The position numbers and the translations under genes are program-made. DNA of 49,470 bases, taken from positions 1 through 49,470 of the forward strand of contig JABDLS010000026.1 of assembly GCA_013002885.1 (NCBI GenBank), given 5' to 3'. The stretch is from Gemmatimonadota bacterium (GTDB lineage Bacteria; Gemmatimonadota; Gemmatimonadetes; Longimicrobiales; Gaopeijiaceae). Below the pieces are notes generated by a model. That model made no database searches. It was not told the DNA's origin and saw only the letters and a list, made by a program, of their open reading frames with translations. Below are positions 20,992 through 29,405 of the stretch, piece after piece; within the stretch, counting starts at the first letter, position 1; every line of letters starts with the position of its first letter.

Positions 20992-21834
20992 CTACACCAG
21001 GTCGAGGATCCGCTTCAGTCGCCGACCGGCACGCCGCTCCCCAAGGTTGCTCACGTAGACCTTCTCAGCGCCCACCGCACGGAGTCTGCGGATGGAGCGC
21101 GCGCAGATCTCGTCGGCGCTTGCTCCCGCCTCGAACTCGGCGGTGATCTCCGCAGCGGGCACGGGGAAGAACTCCCCCAGCGTGCTCAACGTCCTCGCGT
21201 TGGCGGAGCGGTAGTAGAAGACCCCGTACACCACCGGCTTCGCATTGGCGGAGGCGGACAGCGCCTCCCGAAAACGCTCCACGGCATCCAGGGAGTGGTG
21301 GGATACCACCTGGCTCAGCGCGAAGTCGGCGTGTGCATCGGCAGCCACTAGGAAGCCGACCTGCTCTGCGGCATCCCTGTGGGGATTCACCCACCCGCCC
21401 AGAGAGAGGGGTGACACCTGACGGCTGAGGATCTCCCGGAGGTCCCTCCCGTGGGGAACGCACCGGGGAGGAGGCACGGAGACGTCTCCACCGAGAACCG
21501 TCAGCGACTCGAAGCCGTCGGAGAGGGCCCGAGCAGCGAACGTGCGGCAGTAGTCGAGTGAGTGCTTGCACGTGAGAATGGGCACGATCCTACGCAGGTC
21601 CACCGACTCGTCGACGTTTCCGCCCACATGGGCGAGGCTCTCTTCCTCCGCGGCGCCCACCGCGTTGTCGGTGAGGAAGACGAAGAGCTCCTCCCTCGTG
21701 AGGCGTCCGAGGGCGTGATGGAGGTCGATCCACGCCCCCATCCCCTTCTCGGAACCGAGGTCCGAACGAGGAGGACGAAGCTCGACCGCGACCAGTGGCC
21801 CGGGTCGGCGGAGGGCGTCGAGGAGGAGGGTCAC
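20992..21834 (-). CDS. Divergent methylenetetrahydrofolate-reductase-like protein
   Basis: This protein of about 280 residues looks like a distant MTHFR-fold (TIM barrel) relative. LVAVELRPPR at the N-terminus corresponds to the E-x-x-PP strand. FLTDNAVG, VPILTCKHSLDYCRTFA and SLTVLGGD match the positions of the MTHFR TCRDRN and ALxGDPP regions, while HADFALSQVVSHHSLDAVERF matches GADFxxTQPxF. The flavin-contact residues of canonical MTHFR are not obviously kept. It may resemble the flavin-independent MTHFRs reported from mycobacteria, but I cannot verify that. I use the GTG at 21834; starting at 21927 would run 70 bases into the upstream peptidase gene. Clustering with metH and the MTHFR fusion supports a folate role. 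Confidence 0.65.
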   Translation of the reverse strand: MTLLLDALRRPGPLVAVELRPPRSDLGSEKGMGAWIDLHHALGRLTREELFVFLTDNAVGAAEEESLAHVGGNVDESVDLRRIVPILTCKHSLDYCRTFAARALSDGFESLTVLGGDVSVPPPRCVPHGRDLREILSRQVSPLSLGGWVNPHRDAAEQVGFLVAADAHADFALSQVVSHHSLDAVERFREALSASANAKPVVYGVFYYRSANARTLSTLGEFFPVPAAEITAEFEAGASADEICARSIRRLRAVGAEKVYVSNLGERRAGRRLKRILDLV

Positions 21835-21857
21835 GAGGCCAAAGAGAGCGCGGGGTC

Positions 21858-23189
21858 CTAGGAGCCGGTGGCCATGGCTTCCACGTCGGCAGCGGACGTG
21901 GGAAGGTCCGAGGTAAGAACCTCGCACCCCGTACCCGTCACGGCGACGTCGTCCTCGATGCGGATGCCGATCCCGGCGTAATCGTGGACGGCGGCATCCT
22001 CGAGGTCAGGAGCGAAGTAGAGGCCGGGCTCCACTGTGAAGACCATCCCGGGCTCGAGGGGTCTGGACTTCCCGTCCTTGGCGTAGTCCCCGGGGTCGTG
22101 GACGTCGAGACCCAGCCAGTGGGACGTCTGGTGGGGGAAGAAGACCTTGTGTGCCCCTTGGTCCATGAGGTCCTCCACCGAGCCAGAAAGCACGCCCAGA
22201 TCTACGAGACCCTCGACCACGGTGCGCACGGCCGCTTCGTGAACCGACCGGATGGTCGCCCCCGGCCGCGTCACCTCGATGGCTGCCTGGCGAGCGGCGT
22301 CGACCACCTCGTAGACCCGTCGTTGCGCTGGCGTGAAGGACCCGGAGGCCGGATACGTCCTGGTGATGTCGCCGCAATAGTGGTCGACCTCGGCCCCGGC
22401 ATCGATGAGGACGAGATCGCCTTCGGAGATGGTGTCACCGTTGCGCACGTAGTGGAGCACGCACGCGTTGACGCCGCTCCCGACGATGGTGTCGTAGGCC
22501 GGTCCCGAGGCGCCAGCTCCGCGGAAGGCCGCCTCCAAGGCGGCTTCGACCACCCACTCGCCTGCCCCAGGACGCATCGCCGATGCGGCCGCACGATGGC
22601 CAGCGATGGTGATCCGGCAAGCCCGCCGAAGCGACTGGAGTTCGGACTCGTCCTTCCGGAGGCGAAGCTCGTCGATGATCTCGCCGGGGTCGATCACCCC
22701 TCTCGGACCGGTCCCCTGGCGAGGGCCCCGCAGCCGAGCCGTGGCCAGTGCACCGAGAACCATCCCCTCGACCTCGTCGTGGCGTCCGAGCCGATAGTGG
22801 ATGAGATCGGCACCTCCGAGCAATTCGGGGAGGCGTTGCGATAGCTCGCTCAGAGGGTGGCAGGCATCAGCCCTCACACGCTCCTGCGCTCCCTCGGGAC
22901 CCAGCCGCGGGCCCGCCCACAGCTCGGCTTCGGGGTCCCGCTCACGGACGAACAGGACGACTCGGGCCTCGTCGCCCCCAACGAGCACGGTAACCGCGCC
23001 GGGCTCGGCGAGCCCGGTGAGGTAGTAGAGGTCTCGGTCGGGAGCGTATGGCCGTTCGTTGTCTCGCGAGGAATACTGGACAGGTGAGGCGGGAAGCACC
23101 ATCACTCCATCGCCCAGCCGGTCCAGGACACGGAGGCGGCGAGCAGCGAGCGTCTCGCGAAAGGCTGCGGGGAAGTCCGGCGTGGTCAT
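21858..23189 (-). CDS. Xaa-Pro aminopeptidase (M24B, PepP type)
   Basis: A 443-residue two-domain M24B metallopeptidase. An N-terminal creatinase/AMP_N domain (about residues 8-145, with VQYSSRDNERPYAPDRDLYY typical of PepP) precedes a pita-bread catalytic domain. All five metal ligands are visible in their motifs: DAGAEVDHYCGDITRTY supplies two Asp, SHWLGLDVHD the His, VEPGLYF and GIRIEDD the two Glu. It should cleave N-terminal residues preceding proline with a dinuclear Mn/Zn centre. It lies 23 bases upstream of the MTHFR-like gene on the same strand and is divergent from the TonB receptor. A second, more divergent M24 protein occurs at 42675-43868. Confidence 0.93.
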   Translation of the reverse strand: MTTPDFPAAFRETLAARRLRVLDRLGDGVMVLPASPVQYSSRDNERPYAPDRDLYYLTGLAEPGAVTVLVGGDEARVVLFVRERDPEAELWAGPRLGPEGAQERVRADACHPLSELSQRLPELLGGADLIHYRLGRHDEVEGMVLGALATARLRGPRQGTGPRGVIDPGEIIDELRLRKDESELQSLRRACRITIAGHRAAASAMRPGAGEWVVEAALEAAFRGAGASGPAYDTIVGSGVNACVLHYVRNGDTISEGDLVLIDAGAEVDHYCGDITRTYPASGSFTPAQRRVYEVVDAARQAAIEVTRPGATIRSVHEAAVRTVVEGLVDLGVLSGSVEDLMDQGAHKVFFPHQTSHWLGLDVHDPGDYAKDGKSRPLEPGMVFTVEPGLYFAPDLEDAAVHDYAGIGIRIEDDVAVTGTGCEVLTSDLPTSAADVEAMATGS

Positions 23190-23415
23190 TGCGACCCAAG
23201 CTAGCGACAGCCCACCCCGAGGGGGATACGGGAGGACACCTTCCGCCGACCCACGCGCTTCGCGCGCGGGCGCCCCAGCCAGCGATGGCCGTCTAGGCGC
23301 ACTACCGGAGGGGCACTATCATCAAGCGGTGTCGGGCGCCCCGGAGCGCCGCGACACACGAGAATCGACGACCCACGACACCTGTGGGGCCCCGAAGGAC
23401 GCACTGGAGGATTTG
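23190..23415. other. Divergent promoter region, pepP-type gene / TonB receptor
   Basis: This 226-base region is the longest gap in the window. It should carry promoters for both divergent genes. I see a GC-rich cgcgcttcgcgcg stem around 23260 and a strong hairpin at 23329-23357. No convincing -35/-10 pair, Fur-type box or cobalamin-riboswitch element was recognised. Confidence 0.45.
23329..23357 (+). promoter_or_regulatory. Strong hairpin in the TonB-receptor leader
   Basis: GTGTCG-GGCGC (23329-23339) pairs with GCGCC (23346-23350) and CGACAC (23352-23357) around the loop CCCGGA, with one bulged G. That is eleven base pairs, about 58 bases before the receptor's GTG start. Position suggests a 5' untranslated element or attenuator. 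No terminator U-tract follows. Confidence 0.4.
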
Positions 23416-25500
23416 GTGATTCGATCGTTGCATCGCTGGCCGCACGCTCTCGCTCTCTTCGTAGCGCTGCTCCACGCGCCTCTGGCGGCCCAAGAAGAGC
23501 CCGACACGGTCTTCAGGATCGAGCCCGTTTTGGTGCGGGTGCTCCCGAGCACCATCGGCATGGCGACTCCCTACCCGGTTTCGGTCATCGCCGGCATGGA
23601 GCTCACACGCGGCGTTGCTCCGGCCTTCATCGAGGACGCCGTGCGCGCAGTCCCGGGCCTCCAGGTGCAGAACCGCTACAACCTGGCCATCGGCGAGCGG
23701 TTTTCCATCCGGGGGTTCGGGGCCCGGTCGCAATTCGGCGTCCGAGGCATCCGCGTCCTCGTCGATGGGATTCCGGCCACGCTCCCCGACGGTCAGGCGA
23801 CGCTCGATCACCTCGACCTCGCTGGTCTGGGACGGGTGGAGGTGATCCGTGGACCGTCTTCTGCTGCTTACGGCAATGCGGCCGGCGGGGTCCTCCACTT
23901 CCAGACCTTGAGCCCGCGCGTAGTTCCCCAGGGGGTGACCGCACGGTCCTCGGTGGGCTCGGACGGTCTGTGGACGATGCAGGCCCACGCCACCGGGACC
24001 TCCGGCGAAACCGGGTATCGCGTCGGTGTTTCGAGAATGACCTACGACGGATTCCGCAGGAACCCCATCGCCGACGACGGCTCCGTCTACGGAGGCGGTA
24101 CCCGCACCGTCTTCAACGGCACCCTCGACCTTCCGGTGGCCGGGGGCGAGATGCATCTGGTGGCCAACGCGGTGGACCTCGACGCGCGCAACCCGGGCTC
24201 CCTGCCCCTCGACCGGATCGAGAACGAGGAGCGCGGGGCGTGGGGGTTCAACGTCATCAGCGGGTCGAGGAAAGACGTGCGCCAGGGTCAGATCGGGGCC
24301 ACCTGGAACCGCCCGGTCGGAGACAACCGGGTGGAGTTGGCGACGTGGGGCATCCGCCGAGAGTTGGACAACCCCATTCCTGGCAACGTCATCGATCTCA
24401 ATCGAAACGCAGGGGGCGTCCGCGGTTCCTACGATGGGTCGGTCGAGATGAGGACGGGTGCCTTTGGCTGGCGCTTCGGCGCCGAGGCAGAGATCCAGGA
24501 CGACGATCGAAAGAACTTCGACAATGATGGTGGGGACGCGGGCGCACTCTCCCTGGACCAGGCCGAACGGGTTCGGGCTTTCGGCTTCTTCGGTCAGGGT
24601 CGCCTCGAGTTCAGCGAGTCCATCGCCATCTTGGCGGGGGCTCGCTACGACGCCGTCCGCTTTTCCGTCGCCGACCGTTTCACCTCCGGGAGCGACCCCG
24701 ACGACTCAGGGCAACGAAGCATGTCGTCGGTCAACCCGTCCATAGGAATCGTCTTCAAGCCCGGGGATCGCGCCGAGATCTTCGCTTCGGCTTCAAGGGC
24801 TTTCGAAACCCCGACGACGACGGAACTGGCCAACCAGGCGAGCGGTGCCGGAGGGTTCAACCCGTTCCTGGACCCCCAAACCAGCGTCACCCTCGAGGCA
24901 GGCTTCCGATTCGCTCCGGCACCTGACTTCTCCATGGAGGCCTCCGTCTTCTTGACGGATGTTACCAGTCAGCTCGTCCCCTTCGAGGTGGCCTCGGATC
25001 CGGGCCGGACCTTCTACCGAAACGCGGGCCGATCGGAGTACGGTGGCCTCGAGGTCTCCATGGACGGAGAGATCTTCACCGACGCCACGCTTCGCTTCGC
25101 CTACACCCGGACCCGCGCTGAGTACGTCTCTTTCCGCCCCGAGGGCGCCATCTACTCCGGGAACCGGATTCCGGGCATCGCCCCGCGGAGCGTCGACGGC
25201 GTGTTCGCCTACAGTCCCGGGATGGCCTTCTTCGAGGTACGCGGACTCTGGCGGCAGCCGATTCCCGTGGACGATGCCGACACCACCCGCGCTCCGCCTT
25301 TCTTCGTACTCGACCTCACAGCCGGCCTCGATGGCTATTCGCTGGGCGAGACCCGGGCGAGTCCCTTTGTCCGCGTCGACAACGTCACCGACAGCTACTA
25401 CATCGCCTCCGTGGTGCCCAACGCGTTCGGCGGCCGTTACTTCGAGCCCGGTCCGGGACGGACCTTCAGTGTAGGACTGGCCCTGACCTGGGGCTATTGA
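23416..25500 (+). CDS. TonB-dependent outer-membrane receptor
   Basis: A 694-residue receptor starting at the GTG at 23416, preceded by GGAGG five bases away. A signal peptide (about residues 1-25, ...ALFVALLHAPLAAQ) is followed by a possible TonB box region (DTVFRIEPVLV). The plug domain (about 40-160) contains IRGFGARSQFGVRGIRVLVDGIP and RVEVIRGPSSAAYGNAAGGVL. A 22-strand-type barrel rich in alternating aromatic residues ends in a terminal tyrosine, as outer-membrane proteins usually do. Such proteins import iron chelates, cobalamin or other large ligands using TonB-ExbBD energy. The substrate cannot be read from the sequence, and no TonB, ExbB/D or transporter genes adjoin it. Confidence 0.93.
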   Translation: MIRSLHRWPHALALFVALLHAPLAAQEEPDTVFRIEPVLVRVLPSTIGMATPYPVSVIAGMELTRGVAPAFIEDAVRAVPGLQVQNRYNLAIGERFSIRGFGARSQFGVRGIRVLVDGIPATLPDGQATLDHLDLAGLGRVEVIRGPSSAAYGNAAGGVLHFQTLSPRVVPQGVTARSSVGSDGLWTMQAHATGTSGETGYRVGVSRMTYDGFRRNPIADDGSVYGGGTRTVFNGTLDLPVAGGEMHLVANAVDLDARNPGSLPLDRIENEERGAWGFNVISGSRKDVRQGQIGATWNRPVGDNRVELATWGIRRELDNPIPGNVIDLNRNAGGVRGSYDGSVEMRTGAFGWRFGAEAEIQDDDRKNFDNDGGDAGALSLDQAERVRAFGFFGQGRLEFSESIAILAGARYDAVRFSVADRFTSGSDPDDSGQRSMSSVNPSIGIVFKPGDRAEIFASASRAFETPTTTELANQASGAGGFNPFLDPQTSVTLEAGFRFAPAPDFSMEASVFLTDVTSQLVPFEVASDPGRTFYRNAGRSEYGGLEVSMDGEIFTDATLRFAYTRTRAEYVSFRPEGAIYSGNRIPGIAPRSVDGVFAYSPGMAFFEVRGLWRQPIPVDDADTTRAPPFFVLDLTAGLDGYSLGETRASPFVRVDNVTDSYYIASVVPNAFGGRYFEPGPGRTFSVGLALTWGY

Positions 25501-25560
25501 AGGGGGCCAGCCGCGCTCCCGGAAGGCTCTCGTCTGGGCGGACCGCCAGCTGGAAGGCAG

Positions 25561-26535
25561 CTAGCGGCACGCCTCGGTACTGCGAACCAAAGCGAGCGCG
25601 TTGACCACCGGTCGTTCGCCCGTGTCGTCCGACGGGCGATTCACAAGCAGGCCCTGGGCGATGAGGGCTGTCGACCCGCCACCGTCGAGGTTCAGGGCCT
25701 CCTCTACGCCCAGGGCCTCGAAGAGCCCGGCGAGCTCAGGGAGTGTCATCCCAGACGAATACGGCGGCTGACGTCCATCGACGGCAACCAGCCAGAGCGC
25801 GTCGGTCTCGACGTCCCACCCCACCGCTGTCCTCGGGTGGCGGGCGGCGGCGAAGCTCGGACGCGCCTCGACCTCCAGGTCGCCGACGCGTCGGCTCTCG
25901 TCGATGAGGTCGGGGAAACCACCGACGGCGACCGTGGCGTCCGACGGTCCACCTGTGGGCCATCCCAGGTGAAGTCCGCCTGGCACTTCCTGGGCGCTCC
26001 CCATCCAGGGTGGTGCCCCGGGTCGCCATGCGAAGGTGGGCCGCTCCGCCGAAGAGGTGACCACGCCGTCGATTACCTCCACTCCCACGGGGGCGCCTTC
26101 CGCCGTGAAGAAGTCGGCATTGACTGCGGCAAGGACCCGGCCGGCGTCCCGGGCGACCATGTCCGATACCCGTTCGCGGCCCTGCCCACCACCTTTACGG
26201 CCGGCGGCCTGTAGGACCTCCAAGCCCAGCTCGCATCGACCCGCGAGGCGGGCCTGAACCGCGTGGACGGCCCATGGCCCCCGAGGTGACCACAGGAATC
26301 GGTAGACGACACCCGGGTGGAGTTCCACCGTGCGGACCGTATCCGGCCGGAGAAGCTCGAGGGCTCGGGGTGACAGTGAAAGCTCGGCCCGCGCGGGCTG
26401 GTCCGGGGGAGCACACCCACCGAAGACAGCGGCGAGAAGGGCAAATAGAAGTCCGTGGACCCATGGGCGCGGCGTGCCTATACTCCGGCGGGTCGGTGCC
26501 GAGTCGGCCCTCGGATCTCTCGGCCTTCCCCTCAT
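25561..26535 (-). CDS. Phosphodiester glycosidase (NAGPA-like) domain lipoprotein
   Basis: A 324-residue protein. An Arg-rich start leads into a hydrophobic stretch and lipobox (AAVFGGC, Cys near residue 40), so it is probably a lipoprotein. The body matches the NAGPA/phosphodiester glycosidase fold: VLAAVNADFFTAEGAPVGVEVIDG, TAVGWDVETDALWLVAVDGR and the signature LNLDGGGSTAL. Relatives remove phosphate-linked sugars or act on polysaccharide and cell-wall phosphodiesters; the substrate here is unknown. The ATG at 26535 is chosen because the alternative TTG at 26568 would overlap the divergent gene. Only 17 bases separate the two divergent starts, so each promoter must lie within the neighbouring gene. 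Confidence 0.85.
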   Translation of the reverse strand: MRGRPRDPRADSAPTRRSIGTPRPWVHGLLFALLAAVFGGCAPPDQPARAELSLSPRALELLRPDTVRTVELHPGVVYRFLWSPRGPWAVHAVQARLAGRCELGLEVLQAAGRKGGGQGRERVSDMVARDAGRVLAAVNADFFTAEGAPVGVEVIDGVVTSSAERPTFAWRPGAPPWMGSAQEVPGGLHLGWPTGGPSDATVAVGGFPDLIDESRRVGDLEVEARPSFAAARHPRTAVGWDVETDALWLVAVDGRQPPYSSGMTLPELAGLFEALGVEEALNLDGGGSTALIAQGLLVNRPSDDTGERPVVNALALVRSTEACR

Positions 26536-26552
26536 ACCGGGCCAGCCACCAC

Positions 26553-27044
26553 GTGAAGAGCGCCGCAACCGCCCTGCTGATCCTCGCCGTCTGCGCCGTG
26601 CCCGCCCTCGGGCAATCGCCCGGCGCCGGGGACGGGGTACGGATCGGGGTCTCCTTCGGCGGCATCAGCACCGTCGCCCTGAACGTCGAGCTCTATCGGG
26701 ACAGCAACGCCCTCGATCTCGCCCTGGGCACATGGTCTTTCCGTGACTTGAGTGTCTCCGCCGTCGCGAAGCACTACTTCGGGGCCAGCTCGGCCCGGCC
26801 CGTCGCAGGCGCCGGGCTCTGGATCGTGACGTCCTGGGCCGGTGACGAGCGACCGGGATTCGCTGTCGTGCTCCGGGCCCCGGTGGGGTTGGACTGGGCC
26901 GTGGACGGAAGTCGCCATTCCGTAGGCGCCTTCCTGAACGTCAACCGGGGACTCTGGGTGCGCCGCTCGGACCCCCAGGACCAGTTGCCCATGAACCAAC
27001 GCCTCGTGCCACTCCCCGAGCTCTACTACCGATACCGGTACTGA
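26553..27044 (+). CDS. Small predicted outer-membrane/secreted protein, unrecognised family
   Basis: A 163-residue protein beginning at the GTG at 26553, where a clear signal peptide starts (KSAATALLILAVCAVPALGQ). The mature part alternates polar and hydrophobic residues with Gly and aromatic residues, as in short beta-barrels: VELYRDSNALDLALGTWSF, AVAKHYFGASS, PVGLDWAVDGSRHSVGAFL. It ends in RYRY, with a terminal aromatic residue. I do not recognise a named family. No good ribosome-binding site is seen; upstream in-frame starts exist but would hide the signal peptide. It is convergent with the small gene at 27065. Confidence 0.6.
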   Translation: MKSAATALLILAVCAVPALGQSPGAGDGVRIGVSFGGISTVALNVELYRDSNALDLALGTWSFRDLSVSAVAKHYFGASSARPVAGAGLWIVTSWAGDERPGFAVVLRAPVGLDWAVDGSRHSVGAFLNVNRGLWVRRSDPQDQLPMNQRLVPLPELYYRYRY

Positions 27045-27064
27045 TCGACCGCTCTCCGGCTCGA

Positions 27065-27322
27065 TCACCAATCCCCGCTGGGCTCGTCCCAGCTCTCCGA
27101 CCAGAAACGCTCCTCCTCGTCGTCGACCTCGTCGAGATCGAGGGGTTCGTCTTCTTCCACATAGATCTCGCCGTCTTCGATGATCTTGCGGATCAGGTCG
27201 TCATCCACGACCGGCGTCCTTGCCCCGAAGGACTCCCTTCTTCGTGCGCCCAAAGACACGCCCGCGGCCATGGCGAGTATGGCCAGCCCGACGCCGAAGA
27301 TCAGCCAGAAGAGTGTGTACAT
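27065..27322 (-). CDS. Small acidic single-pass membrane protein, hypothetical
   Basis: An 85-residue protein with one N-terminal membrane segment (YTLFWLIFGVGLAILAMAAGV), a short basic stretch (GARRRES) placing the remainder in the cytoplasm, and a strongly acidic tail (VEEDEPLDLDEVDDEEERF). The family is unrecognised. It starts six bases after the thrC stop, so it should be on the same transcript as the CPBP protease and thrC. The membrane-plus-acidic-tail design suggests a small accessory or anchoring protein, but nothing in the sequence fixes a function. Confidence 0.65.
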   Translation of the reverse strand: MYTLFWLIFGVGLAILAMAAGVSLGARRRESFGARTPVVDDDLIRKIIEDGEIYVEEDEPLDLDEVDDEEERFWSESWDEPSGDW

Positions 27323-27328
27323 ATGCCG

Positions 27329-28513
27329 TCAGTCGATGGGGGTCATCCCTACGTACTTCAGTCCGCTACCCGTGTTGAAGAGTACTACCTCGTCATCGGC
27401 CGAGATGAGCCCCTTCGCCATTAGCATGGGGACAGCGGCGGCAGTCGCGCCACCCTCGGGAGCCATGAAGACCCCGGTGTCCGCTCCCACCTTCGCCACC
27501 CAGTCAGCCATGACGTGGTCTGGTACCGCAACGGCCCCGCCGCCCGATTCACGGAGCGCTCGGAGGATGAGGAAATCTCCCACGGCCCCGGGCACGCGCA
27601 GACCGGACGCGTAGGTCTGCGCTCCCTGCCACGTTTCAGCGTGCTCAGCGCCCTCCTCCCATGCTCGAACCATGGGTGCGCACCCGGCCGCCTGGACGGT
27701 GAACATCTTCGGCCGCTCGGCCCCAATCCAGCCCAGTCGCTCCATCTCGTCGAAAGCCTTCCACATGCCGATGAGGCCCGTGCCTCCTCCTGTGGGATAG
27801 ACGATGGCGTCGGGGAGGCGACCACCGAGCTGCTCGGCGAGCTCGTATCCCATGGTCTTCTTTCCCTCCACGCGGTAGGGCTCCTTCAAGGTCGAGAGGT
27901 CGAACCAACCCTCCTCCTCCACCCCCTTCTTGACCACACGGCCGCAGTCGCTGATGAGGCCGTCCAGAAGCTGGAGATCGGCGCCCAGGGCTCGGATCTC
28001 CTCCAGGATAGGCGCCGGCGTGTCCGTCGGCACCACCACGTGCACGGGAAGTCCTGCAGCCGCCCCGTAGGCAGCGGCCGCACTTCCCGCGTTCCCGGCA
28101 GAAGGAATCGCCAACTCCTCGGCTCCAAGCTCGAGGGCCCGAGAAACCGCCAGGCAGAGGCCACGAGCCTTGAACGAACCCGTCGGGTTCTGTCCCTCGT
28201 CCTTCACCCAGAGCTTGCGCACACCCAGGTGGTTCGCCGTGCGAGGGGACTCGAGAAGAGGGGTCCACCCCTCTCCCAAAGCCACTCGAGCAGCTGGATC
28301 GCGAACGGGCAAGACCTCAGCGTAGCGCCAAAGGTCCGCACGCCGATGGGCGACGTCGTCCATGGAGAAGTCCTCGATGGCGTCCAGGTCGTACCGCGCG
28401 AAAAGCGGCTTTCCCACTGACGAAAGGCCGATGAGCTGCTCGCTCTCGTACGTCTCACCGGTGGCGGTGCATTCAAGGTGGCTGGCTCCGGGGACACTCG
28501 TGCGAGGGGTCAT
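27329..28513 (-). CDS. thrC: Threonine synthase (PLP-dependent, fold type II)
   Basis: A 394-residue protein that converts O-phosphohomoserine to threonine with pyridoxal phosphate. Visible motifs are the substrate/PLP-lysine segment NPTGSFKARGL, a Ser/Asn loop PSAGNAGSAAAAYGAAAG, the glycine-rich phosphate-binding loop PTGGGTGLIGMWKAF, and a C-terminal NTGSGLKYV. The N-terminal LECTATGE...Y region resembles the zinc-ribbon-like start of this subfamily but with a single Cys. The ATG at 28513 overlaps the stop of the upstream CPBP gene (ATGA). A related threonine-dehydratase-like activity cannot be excluded, but length and motifs fit ThrC best. Confidence 0.9.
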   Translation of the reverse strand: MTPRTSVPGASHLECTATGETYESEQLIGLSSVGKPLFARYDLDAIEDFSMDDVAHRRADLWRYAEVLPVRDPAARVALGEGWTPLLESPRTANHLGVRKLWVKDEGQNPTGSFKARGLCLAVSRALELGAEELAIPSAGNAGSAAAAYGAAAGLPVHVVVPTDTPAPILEEIRALGADLQLLDGLISDCGRVVKKGVEEEGWFDLSTLKEPYRVEGKKTMGYELAEQLGGRLPDAIVYPTGGGTGLIGMWKAFDEMERLGWIGAERPKMFTVQAAGCAPMVRAWEEGAEHAETWQGAQTYASGLRVPGAVGDFLILRALRESGGGAVAVPDHVMADWVAKVGADTGVFMAPEGGATAAAVPMLMAKGLISADDEVVLFNTGSGLKYVGMTPID

Positions 28514-29343
28514 GTCGTGGGAGTGAGAGTGGCGGCCTCGCCTCGGTCGGGAGGCCTCGTGCGCAAGAGTATACCAACGCCGACGGCGAAGGCGATCCCC
28601 CCGCCCATCACCGACTCCCAGGGGGGAGGCGCATACGGGTCAGCGAAGTGGGCGCTCACCGACGGAGTCGATGCGATGGCGACGATGGTGGCGTTGTTGA
28701 GGAAGTGCATGGCCATCCCCACCCAGAGGGATCCGGTCCGCCAGACCGCCCACGCGATGACACACCCCAGGGCTGCCGTGGGCAGGAAGCGGATGGGTGT
28801 GGAAAGCGAGAGGTGGAACGCTCCGAACACGACACCGTTCAGCAGGACCATGCGCCAGGTAGAGAGCGATCGGGTGCCCCCGAGGAGGACCCCGCGGAAG
28901 ACCACCTCCTCGCAGACCGCGGGTGTGAGGGCGACCACGAAGAGAATCCAGGCCAGACGTGCCGGCGAGTCCGCCGTCACGAGAGCCTCGAGCCCTTCAA
29001 GGAGTTCTTCGGGTACGGGTAGAACGAACGTCTGCAGCCATCCCAGAACCCACCCCAGTGGCAAGGCGCCCGCCCCGAGAAGCAACGCACCGACGAGTCC
29101 GGGAGCCCTGGGCAGGTTGAGGGAGAGGAATCGGACAGGGTCCACGCCTTCCCTCGCCGTCCACCATAGGGCGGGCAGGAAGAGGAGTAGCCACTCTGCG
29201 GCCAGGAGTCCCGCCTGTCCCAGGACGAGCTGAAGGGCGAGACCGCCGAACAGGAAGAGGACGGCCACACAAAGGACGAAGACCAGGACGGAGCCCGGCC
29301 CCGGCGGACGTGTATCTTCTGGGGAGAGGTAAGGGTCGCTCAC
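28510..29343 (-). CDS. CPBP-family intramembrane (Rce1/AbiI-like) protease
   Basis: A polytopic membrane protein of about 277 residues. The catalytic CPBP (formerly CAAX/ABI) motifs are all present: CEEVVFRG (EExxxR), VFGAFHLS (FxxxH) and MHFLNN (HxxxN). They lie within hydrophobic segments in the C-terminal half. This family includes glutamic proteases such as Rce1 and relatives that process membrane peptides. I chose the GTG at 29343 (MSDPYLSPED); a GTG at 29382 would add 13 residues, and neither start has a strong ribosome-binding site. The gene is translationally coupled to thrC and divergent from an ECF sigma factor only about 62 bases away. Confidence 0.85.
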   Translation of the reverse strand: MSDPYLSPEDTRPPGPGSVLVFVLCVAVLFLFGGLALQLVLGQAGLLAAEWLLLFLPALWWTAREGVDPVRFLSLNLPRAPGLVGALLLGAGALPLGWVLGWLQTFVLPVPEELLEGLEALVTADSPARLAWILFVVALTPAVCEEVVFRGVLLGGTRSLSTWRMVLLNGVVFGAFHLSLSTPIRFLPTAALGCVIAWAVWRTGSLWVGMAMHFLNNATIVAIASTPSVSAHFADPYAPPPWESVMGGGIAFAVGVGILLRTRPPDRGEAATLTPTT

Positions 29344-29405
29344 GCCGAACGGTACAGCGAAGTGCGGCAACCTTCCAACCACCCCGGGCCATCCAACCCA
29401 TCGAC

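Noticed and set aside
23190..23415. Cobalamin riboswitch before the TonB receptor
   Set aside because: The conserved B12-box-like core is absent; the hairpin at 23329-23357 does not fit that architecture.
29344..29405. ECF-type autoregulatory promoter (GGCAACC element) before the sigma factor
   Set aside because: A GGCAACC stretch occurs, but I could not find a matching -10 element at the expected spacing, so I do not list it as a promoter.
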